Shown here: positions 1 to 5,180 of the stretch, piece after piece
How positions within the stretch are numbered: position 1 is the stretch's first letter
How the letters are laid out: the number at the start of each line of letters is the position of its first letter
From: Treponema sp. UBA4326
GTDB taxonomy: Bacteria; Spirochaetota; Spirochaetia; Treponematales; Treponemataceae
NCBI GenBank assembly: GCA_002393835.1
Contig: DGTW01000107.1
Span: forward strand, 1-7,284
DNA length: 7,284 nucleotides
Direction of reading: 5' to 3'
The notes under the pieces: model-generated
Database searches by the model: none
Told to the model about the DNA's origin: nothing
Seen by the model: the letters and a program-made list of their open reading frames with translations, nothing else
Made by a program: the position numbers and the translations under genes

Positions 1-1120
1 CAATTGTTGTTACGCTTTCTGGTATTACCACGCTCGTTAGTTTTTTACAGTTTCTGAACGCTTCGTTTCCAATAGATGTACACCTTTCTGGTATTACCAC
101 GCTCGTCAAACTTGTACAGTCATAGAAGGTTCCCTCACCAATAGATGTGACACCATCTGGAATTACCACGCTTGTAAGTTTTGAACATTCTCTGAAAGCC
201 TCTTTTCCAATAGATGTGACGCTTTCTGGAATTACCACGCTCGTTAATTTTGTACACTTTCTGAAGACATCATCTCCGATAGATGTGCACCTAGCTGGAA
301 TTATCACGCTCGTTAGGCTTGTACAATCTTTGAAGACAGAATCTCCAATAGATGTAACACTTTCTGGAATTACCACACTTGTCAAGCTCGTACATCCCCA
401 GAAGGTATATCCTTCAATAGATGTCACCCCTTCGGGAAGTACTACGCTTGTAAGTTTTGAACATTGTCTGAAAGCATCTTTTCCAATAGATGTACATCCT
501 TCTGGTATTACCACGCTCGTCAGGCTTGCACAACTACTGAAGGCATTACTTGCTATAGAAGTCACACCTTCAGGTATTACAATGTTTGCTAATTTCCAAC
601 AACCAGAGAAAGCTGAATCGCCAATAGATGTGCATCCGTCTGGTATTACTACGCTTGTCAGACTTTCACAATCATGGAAGGCATATTTTCCAATAGATGT
701 ACACCCTTCTGGAATTACTGCGCTTGTCAAGCTTGTACAACCAGAGAAAGTTTCATATTCAATAGATGTGATGCCGTTTGGAATTACTACGCTTGTTAGG
801 CTCCTACAATTTTTGAAAGCCTCCTTTCCAATTGATGTGACACCTTCTGGAATTACCACGCTTGCCAGACTTTCGCAATAACTAAAGGCATACTCCCCAA
901 TAGATGTACACCCTGCAGAAATTACCATGCTCGTCAAACTTCTACAACTAGCGAAGGCTTTTTCCCCAATAGACATGACACCTTCTGGAATTTCCACGCT
1001 CGTCAGGTTTGTACAACCAGAGAAAGCCTCAGTTCCAATAGATGCACACCCTGCTGGTATTACCACGCTCGTCAAGTTTGTACATTCTTTGAAGGTATAG
1101 GCTCCAATAGATGTCACACC
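1..1120 (-). repeat. 69-bp tandem repeat array encoding 16 full LRR_5 units plus part of a 17th
   Basis: Read on the minus strand, each 69-bp unit encodes 23 residues close to GVTSIGKEAFSGCTSLTSVVIPE. The register never slips across the sixteen complete units. Invariant or nearly invariant positions are T-S-I near the start, F at position 10, C at position 13, L at position 16, and VIP at the end. Residue 2 is either V/I or C; Cys occurs in units 2, 4, 7, 8, 10, 13 and 16. The DNA is also highly alike between units (for example ACATCTATTGG and AGCGTGGTAATTCCA recur), which is a substrate for unequal recombination and copy-number change. The array is cut by the window edge. Confidence 0.95.
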
Positions 1121-3196
1121 AGTAGTTTTCTCAAAATCAAGAGCAATTCCAAAAGTCTTTTCTTTTATTGCACTACAAATGTCCTCTAAAAAAATACCAC
1201 TTATATCTCCCGTAACTTTTACAGTTCCGCTTTGTGTCATTCCTTTGATTTTAGTCACGACATCACTCGCAGTCGCATTCACAGACTTCGAAACATAAAG
1301 GCGTGAGATTTTTCCTTCGCTTATATTTCCCAGCTTATCCACAGTGTGAATCGTAAACACATAAAGTTCTGCAGAAGCATCAATATTACCGATAAGACCA
1401 GCTTCACTTCCTTTGGCAAAGGTTTCCTCAACTGTATGGATTTCAGTTTCATTATCCTTCGTATAAGTTATGAGCACATGGTCAAAGGGGCTGTCGTAAT
1501 CTTCCGTAGAATCCGCAGGATCGTTCCATGTTATCTCAGCCTTTCCAATGCTCTTAATATAAGTTGAGTTCACATTGGTAACTTCCGCTGGCGGAATTTT
1601 ATCGATTGTCTTGGCGTAAATCTGTGCCGTTTCTTCTCTTCCCATTTCATCAAGTGATGCGACTGTCCACCAGTCTTTTTCATCGGCAAAAAATGTCCAA
1701 AGAGTATCGTCACTTTCATTCACTCGCACGCATGGCAAGGCTTCGCTATCGGCGAGGAGTTTTGCAGGACTTTCGCTTCCGTTTCTCTTATAAATGACCT
1801 TTTTAATACTATCCGTACTGGTGACTTTTACCGTAACAGGAACGGTGGTGTTGCTCAGCTCTTCTGAGATTGTCAGCTCAATTTTCATAGGAACGCTTCT
1901 ATCGGCCACGACAGGCATTGCGCTTACGGTTACACCTTGACTTTCATTTAACATTTTATCCAATGAAACCAGTGTAAAAGTATAAGTTATGTCGTTTTCT
2001 AGTCCGTTGATATAAACGCTTGCATTCTGAGTCGCACTGCCTTTTACAATTATTGGCTGACTAACCTTTTCACACGCTGGGGAAAATGTAATTTGGGTAC
2101 CGTAAAAATCCTCATCATCAGGATTTACCCACTCAAGGAAAACGCTCTTTTCACTTGCCACAGCTGTAAGGCTTTCAGCACTAATTGCCGAAGGAGCTAT
2201 CTCATCTTTAACCTCAACTTCAACTATTTTTGTTTCAATAGAAACTCTAGCACAGGAAACTGGACTGTTCTCAATTCCATCTTTAACGGCAATCGCCTTA
2301 ATCGTCGTACTTTCAGTAAGTTCTATCGGATTTTCATAAGTCAAGCTTTCAGTGGTCGGGGTTGTTTCGTCCGTTGTGTAATAAATAGTAGCCTCATCTG
2401 TCGTGCTGAAAAGTGTAACTGAAACCGAACCATCATTTTTTGCTTCAGTACTGAATGTGACCGCTGAAGCATAAGTTTTATCCACTTCAACAGGCACTTC
2501 TTTTTCTACGATTTTCTCAACTTCCCTTATTTTGGTCTGCACTTCAACAACTGTTTTTTCTGTGATTGAGACTATAGCAGAAGAAACAGGACTGTCTTCC
2601 ATTCCCTCTTTTACTGCGATTGCTTTTATCGTAGTGTTTTCCGTCAGAACAATCGGGCTTTCATAGACATAGCTGTTTTTTGTGGGAAGAGAACCACCAA
2701 GAGCATAGTAGATTTTTGCATTTGCTGTGGCGGTCAAAAGAGATAGTTTTATTGCTCCGTCTTTTTCTTCCGTAGTGAATGTTACGGAATCCACATAGTT
2801 CAAATAGTTTATGACTTCTTTTTCGGTTATCGAAATATATGCCGTGGAAACAGGGCTATTCTCGATTCCTTCTTTTACTGCGATTGCCTTAAACTCTGTG
2901 TCCTCAGAAATATAAACTGCACCATTAAAAACTGAACTATTTTTACTCGGAGCACTTCCATCTGTGGTATAAAAAATTCTAGCACCTTCAGTTTCCGTGG
3001 TCATCGTAACTTTCACGCTATCTTGTTCTTTTACCGCCATAAAAGTGACCGCAGAGACATAGTTCTTATCCTTGTATTTGAAAACTTCTTTCTCAACCTC
3101 GACAATTCTGTCTACATACTCAGTCTCAACTTCTTTACAAGAGTTGAATATAACTGATGTAAAAATTGCCGCAAAGATAAAAAATCCCTTACGCAT
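1..3196 (-). CDS. BspA-like leucine-rich-repeat surface lipoprotein, 3' end missing (runs off the left edge)
   Basis: The frame is open for 1065 codons from ATG at 3196 to the window edge. AGGAGG lies 7 nt upstream. Residues 1-20 form a lipoprotein signal (MRK, hydrophobic core, FNSC with Cys20 as the likely lipidated residue). Residues 21-44 and about 218-240 are charged Val/Glu-rich linkers. Three chitobiase/hexosaminidase C-terminal-like modules follow at about 46-123, 133-211 and 241-320; each has an IYYTTDG-type strand and the signature KAIAVKEG then SPVS. FN3-like modules lie at about 333-428 and 534-637, with an Ig-like stretch at about 436-531 between them. Residues 640-692 are a lead-in seen in treponemal LRR proteins (GTVKVTGDI, then ALDFEKTTG). 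From residue 693, 23-residue LRR_5 repeats run to the edge. Family knowledge: BspA/LrrA-type proteins mediate adhesion and host or interspecies binding. The ligand here is unknown, and the C-terminus and total repeat number lie outside the window. Confidence 0.93.
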   Translation of the reverse strand, partial: MRKGFFIFAAIFTSVIFNSCKEVETEYVDRIVEVEKEVFKYKDKNYVSAVTFMAVKEQDSVKVTMTTETEGARIFYTTDGSAPSKNSSVFNGAVYISEDTEFKAIAVKEGIENSPVSTAYISITEKEVINYLNYVDSVTFTTEEKDGAIKLSLLTATANAKIYYALGGSLPTKNSYVYESPIVLTENTTIKAIAVKEGMEDSPVSSAIVSITEKTVVEVQTKIREVEKIVEKEVPVEVDKTYASAVTFSTEAKNDGSVSVTLFSTTDEATIYYTTDETTPTTESLTYENPIELTESTTIKAIAVKDGIENSPVSCARVSIETKIVEVEVKDEIAPSAISAESLTAVASEKSVFLEWVNPDDEDFYGTQITFSPACEKVSQPIIVKGSATQNASVYINGLENDITYTFTLVSLDKMLNESQGVTVSAMPVVADRSVPMKIELTISEELSNTTVPVTVKVTSTDSIKKVIYKRNGSESPAKLLADSEALPCVRVNESDDTLWTFFADEKDWWTVASLDEMGREETAQIYAKTIDKIPPAEVTNVNSTYIKSIGKAEITWNDPADSTEDYDSPFDHVLITYTKDNETEIHTVEETFAKGSEAGLIGNIDASAELYVFTIHTVDKLGNISEGKISRLYVSKSVNATASDVVTKIKGMTQSGTVKVTGDISGIFLEDICSAIKEKTFGIALDFEKTTGVTSIGAYTFKECTNLTSVVIPAGCASIGTEAFSGCTNLTSVEIPEGVMSIGEKAFASCRSLTSMVISAGCTSIGEYAFSYCESLASVVIPEGVTSIGKEAFKNCRSLTSVVIPNGITSIEYETFSGCTSLTSAVIPEGCTSIGKYAFHDCESLTSVVIPDGCTSIGDSAFSGCWKLANIVIPEGVTSIASNAFSSCASLTSVVIPEGCTSIGKDAFRQCSKLTSVVLPEGVTSIEGYTFWGCTSLTSVVIPESVTSIGDSVFKDCTSLTSVIIPARCTSIGDDVFRKCTKLTSVVIPESVTSIGKEAFRECSKLTSVVIPDGVTSIGEGTFYDCTSLTSVVIPERCTSIGNEAFRNCKKLTSVVIPESVTTI

Positions 3197-3203
3197 ACGC
3201 AAA

Positions 3204-3209
3204 CCTCCT
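3204..3209 (-). promoter_or_regulatory. Ribosome binding site of the BspA-like gene
   Basis: A perfect AGGAGG on the minus strand sits 7 nt before the ATG at 3196. It fixes the start codon and predicts efficient initiation. Confidence 0.85.
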
Positions 3210-3236
3210 ACGATGAATATCGAGTGGAAAATTTTC

Positions 3237-3266
3237 ATATAGTTTTCAGCTTAAAATAAACTATAT
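3237..3266 (-). other. Inverted repeat at the predicted 5' end of the BspA-like mRNA
   Basis: ATATAGTTT (3237-3245) and AAACTATAT (3258-3266) form a perfect 9-bp stem with a 12-nt loop. If transcription starts about 7 nt after the -10 box at 3274-3279, this hairpin lies at the very 5' end of a leader of about 70 nt. A 5'-terminal hairpin commonly protects mRNA from decay, but the stem is A/T-rich and would be weak. It could equally be a protein-binding dyad. Confidence 0.4.
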
Positions 3267-3273
3267 TCCATTT

Positions 3274-3302
3274 ATTGTAACACGAGTATAAACATTTTTC
3301 CA
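3274..3302 (-). promoter_or_regulatory. Predicted sigma-70 promoter of the BspA-like gene
   Basis: On the minus strand the -10 is TACAAT (3274-3279), preceded by TG one base away (extended -10, TGTTACAAT). TGGAAA at 3297-3302 serves as a -35 matching four of six consensus bases with a 17-bp spacer. The predicted start is near 3267, about 70 nt before the ATG. It lies in the only intergenic region upstream of the gene and is shared with the divergent XRE gene. Confidence 0.55.
3287..3292 (+). promoter_or_regulatory. Possible -10 element for the XRE gene
   Basis: TATAAA on the plus strand lies about 50 nt before the XRE start codon and has no convincing -35. If used, it faces and overlaps the promoter of the BspA-like gene, so a protein bound here could affect both genes. 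This is a weak call resting on one hexamer in A/T-rich DNA. Confidence 0.2.
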
Positions 3303-3323
3303 TTTTTAAATAAAAAAACGGAA

Positions 3324-3352
3324 AAAAAGACATAATGATTGCATGTCTTTTT
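3324..3352. promoter_or_regulatory. 10-bp perfect inverted repeat spanning the XRE start codon
   Basis: AAAAAGACAT (3324-3333) is repeated inverted as ATGTCTTTTT (3343-3352) with a 9-nt spacer. The right arm begins exactly at the ATG of the XRE gene. Two readings are possible: a dyad operator for autorepression, as is usual for XRE/lambda-type repressors, or an RNA hairpin that hides the start codon. The outer five pairs are A-T, so an RNA stem would be only moderately stable. Confidence 0.45.
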
Positions 3353-3666
3353 GGGATAATGTTGCCTTTGAATTGGATTGTTTAGGCATGACAAACAAGG
3401 CTTTGGCTGAGCAAGTCAACATCACTGCATCTAATATTGGAAAGGGCATTCGCTTAGGGTCTTCGCCGTCCGCAGATACAGCCGTAAAAATCGCAAAAGT
3501 TCTTGGTGTCTCTGTCGAATACTTGGTTACCGGTGAAAAACTTCCAAAAGATAACGAGTCTGATGGCAAAAACATCAAGAGTCTTCTTCATTTATTTTCA
3601 AAATTATCCATGCGAGACAAAAAAATCCTACTGAATATAGCAGAAACAATGACAAAAACAGAATGA
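3343..3666 (+). CDS. Small XRE-family helix-turn-helix transcriptional regulator
   Basis: This is a 107-residue predicted cytoplasmic DNA-binding protein. Residues about 3-66 fit the HTH_3/XRE five-helix domain: a first helix with FWDNVAFELD, the HTH around MTNKALAEQVNITASNIGKGI (helix 3 near TASNIGKG), and the closing ADTAVKIAKVLGVSVEYLVTGE typical of the family. A charged linker (about 67-78) leads to a short helical tail, LLHLFSKLSMRDKKILLNI, similar to dimerisation tails of other small XRE regulators. ATG 3343 is the only reasonable start: no in-frame start lies just upstream, and ATG 3335 is in another frame and stops early. The ribosome site is poor (GGA followed by an A-run). The gene is divergent from the BspA-like gene and convergent with aroC. 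Targets are unknown; autoregulation and control of the divergent gene are inferences from position. Confidence 0.88.
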   Translation: MSFWDNVAFELDCLGMTNKALAEQVNITASNIGKGIRLGSSPSADTAVKIAKVLGVSVEYLVTGEKLPKDNESDGKNIKSLLHLFSKLSMRDKKILLNIAETMTKTE

Positions 3667-3677
3667 TTAAGTAAGCA

Positions 3678-3721
3678 TTTTTACTCGGTTTTCAACCGAG
3701 TCGGAAACAACCGAGTAAAAA
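3678..3721. repeat. Nested hairpin from three copies of ACTCGGTT, just past the XRE stop
   Basis: ACTCGGTT at 3683-3690 is followed by two inverted copies (AACCGAGT) at 3694-3701 and 3709-3716. The first pair gives an 8-bp stem with a 3-nt loop. The outer pair extends with flanking T/A to a perfect 13-bp stem (3678-3690 with 3709-3721). The two stems compete for the same left arm. It starts 12 nt after the XRE stop, where a terminator would be expected. Neither strand has a T-run after the short stem, so a classical rho-independent terminator is not well supported. An mRNA 3'-end stabiliser or a protein site are alternatives. Confidence 0.6.
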
Positions 3722-3737
3722 AAAGAGTTTTCACCAG

Positions 3738-3887
3738 TTTATCAAGACAGCCCCGGAAGTTTATCAAAATGACCTCACCATTTTATCTTGATGAAACTGA
3801 TAGCTTTATCAAGATGAACATACCTAATTCATCAAGATGAATGCATCCGGTTTATCAAGATAAAGTCATCCATTTCATCAAGATGAA
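3738..3887. repeat. Iteron-like array: seven 14-bp dyads (TTYATCAAGATRAA) at 22-23 bp pitch
   Basis: Copies begin at 3738, 3760, 3782, 3805, 3828, 3851 and 3874, so the steps are 22, 22, 23, 23, 23 and 23 bp. The consensus is TTYATC-AA-GATRAA, a 6-2-6 dyad whose only asymmetry is the central AA. Copy 3 has central TT, the opposite orientation. Copies 1 and 2 have degenerate right arms; copies 3-7 are near perfect. The 8-9 bp between copies are unrelated, so the core and its pitch are what is conserved. A pitch of about two helical turns puts all sites on one DNA face. It lies between the 3' ends of two convergent genes and has no coding potential (the pitch is not a multiple of three). Protein-binding array is the best reading; operator, decoy, partition or replication iteron cannot be told apart from sequence. 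Confidence 0.8.
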
Positions 3888-4036
3888 ATCTTCAAAAAAC
3901 ATGAAATTTTGGCTTAAATTCGGTACAAATTCGGGATAAAATCGCACATGATATGGGATAAAAATCCTCTCCAGCATTCTCTCCTAGAACTTCATTATCA
4001 TCGAAATTTACAGTGAATGGGATAGAAGTCTCCCCC
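3888..4036. other. Non-coding A/T-rich gap between the array and the aroC 3' end, with short direct repeats
   Basis: No gene or RNA is recognised here. AAATTCGG occurs at 3916-3923 and 3927-3934. GGGATAAAA occurs at 3933-3941 and 3955-3963, a 22-bp step like that of the neighbouring array, but the sites do not match the array consensus beyond GATAAA. No convincing terminator is seen for aroC, which ends at 4037 and is read leftward into this stretch. Confidence 0.4.
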
Positions 4037-5140
4037 CTACACCCTGCTCGCTCGTCCCTGCAGCATCAAATCCGCCAGCACAATGGCCGTCATGGCCTCG
4101 ATTACGGGAACGATTCTCGGGCAGAGGCAGACATCATGGCGGCCTTCGATTACAAGGTCGCAGTCTGTATACTTGCCCGCTTCGTCCACAGAAATTGTTT
4201 TCTGGCTCTGGAAAATGCTTGGAACGGGCTTAACGGCAACACGGAAGAAAATGTCGTTTCCGTTTGAGATTCCGCCGATGATTCCACCGGCATTGTTGCT
4301 TTCAAAGTGAACTTTTCCGTCGTGAGAGGCTCTCATATTGTCGTTGTTTACGCTTCCGGTTAAATCGCTGGCGGCAAAGCCCGCTCCGAATTCAATTCCT
4401 TTTACGGCACCCACGCTCAAAATGGCCTTTGCAAGCTCTGCGTCAAGTTTTCCGAAAACTGGCTCTCCAAGTCCTGCTGGGATTCCCGAAACTCTACAGG
4501 CGATGATGCCGCCGGCAGAGTCTTTGTTTGCGCGGATTTCCTCGATTTTTTCGTTCATTTTTGCGGCGGCCTCGTTATCTGGGGCACGAAGGGCGTTCTG
4601 CTCAATCTCGCCAAAATCTACTTTGCTTATTGAAACTCCAGCAGCCCGCTCAGTGTAGGCCGTGATTTTTATGTCACAGAGATTTTCCAGAACCTGGAGG
4701 GCAATGGCTCCGGCTGCAACCCTGGCCGCAGTTTCCCTTCCACTTGACCGGCCGCCTCCACGATAGTCACGGAAGCCGTATTTTGAATAGAAAGAAAAAT
4801 CAGCGTGCCCGGGACGGAATGTGGTTGCCAGATTTCCGTAGTCCTTTGAGTGCTGACTTGTGTTTCTGATTACGATTCCAATCGGAGTGCCTTCGCTTTT
4901 GCCTTCAAAAATTCCGCTTAAAATTTCGGCCTTGTCGTCTTCCTTTCGGGCTGTGACCGAAGCGTTGTTCTTGCCGCCAAAAGACTGGCCGGGCTTTCGC
5001 CTGTCAAGGGCGAGCTGAATGCGGTCTTCGTCGATTTTAATTCCGGCCGGGACTCCGTCAACAACGCAGCCCAAGCCTGAACCATGACTTTCGCCGAATG
5101 TAGTTACTTTAAATATACTTCCGATTGTGTTCTGTGCCAT
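4037..5140 (-). CDS. aroC: Chorismate synthase
   Basis: The enzyme makes chorismate from 5-enolpyruvylshikimate 3-phosphate by 1,4-elimination of phosphate. It needs reduced FMN and is cytoplasmic, the last step of the shikimate pathway. The 367 residues match the usual bacterial length. Family signatures are all present: GESHG at 16-20 (His19), RPGHAD at 109-114 (His112), GGGRSSGRETAARV at 128-141, NNAGGIIGGISNG at 282-294 and GRHDVCLCPRIVPVIEAM at 333-350. The start is placed at ATG 5140 because MAQNTIGSIFKVTTFGESHG is the normal family N-terminus. An upstream in-frame TTG at 5197 would add 19 unconserved residues and overlap the peptidase gene, although AAAGGA lies close to it. There is no good Shine-Dalgarno before 5140. 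The gene lies 40 bp downstream of the S41 gene on the same strand, so read-through is possible. Confidence 0.97.
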   Translation of the reverse strand: MAQNTIGSIFKVTTFGESHGSGLGCVVDGVPAGIKIDEDRIQLALDRRKPGQSFGGKNNASVTARKEDDKAEILSGIFEGKSEGTPIGIVIRNTSQHSKDYGNLATTFRPGHADFSFYSKYGFRDYRGGGRSSGRETAARVAAGAIALQVLENLCDIKITAYTERAAGVSISKVDFGEIEQNALRAPDNEAAAKMNEKIEEIRANKDSAGGIIACRVSGIPAGLGEPVFGKLDAELAKAILSVGAVKGIEFGAGFAASDLTGSVNNDNMRASHDGKVHFESNNAGGIIGGISNGNDIFFRVAVKPVPSIFQSQKTISVDEAGKYTDCDLVIEGRHDVCLCPRIVPVIEAMTAIVLADLMLQGRASRV

Positions 5141-5147
5141 GCCTGGA

Positions 5148-5156
5148 ATTATAGCA
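5148..5156 (-). promoter_or_regulatory. Extended -10 promoter abutting the aroC start codon
   Basis: TGCTATAAT on the minus strand is a perfect extended -10 (TGn-TATAAT). It lies in the 40-bp gap after the S41 stop, and the ATG follows only seven bases after the hexamer. A transcript starting at the normal distance would begin at about the first base of the ATG, giving a leaderless or near-leaderless aroC mRNA. No good -35 is seen at 16-18 bp, which is tolerated with an extended -10. Confidence 0.55.
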
Positions 5157-5180
5157 AAAAAGCGAAGAAAATGAAATGTT

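Noticed and set aside
147..881. Plus-strand open frame with its own 23-residue repeats
   Set aside because: It is the antisense shadow of the LRR array: a 69-bp period keeps the opposite strand open and repetitive. The minus frame has the recognisable LRR_5 pattern, signal peptide and ribosome site.
2093..2422. Plus-strand open frames at 1346-1567, 1606-1797 and 2093-2422
   Set aside because: They lie antisense to the continuous BspA-like frame, with no ribosome sites and no recognisable domains.
3227..3236. Palindrome GAAAATTTTC upstream of the BspA-like gene
   Set aside because: Short A/T-only-core palindromes are expected by chance in such DNA, and nothing else supports it.
3306..3578. 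Minus-strand 90-codon frame over the XRE gene
   Set aside because: It is antisense to a protein with a clear XRE domain and shows no family features.
3738..3887. CRISPR array
   Set aside because: The repeats are 14 bp with 8-9 bp spacers, far below CRISPR sizes, and no cas gene is present.
3738..3887. Plasmid replication origin
   Set aside because: The pitch resembles plasmid iterons, but no Rep gene, DnaA box or plasmid gene is visible and the neighbour is chromosomal aroC. It is kept only as an alternative in the array entry.
4013..4658. Plus-strand frames over aroC (4013-4267, 4083-4310, 4338-4658)
   Set aside because: They are antisense to a full-length aroC with all family signatures.
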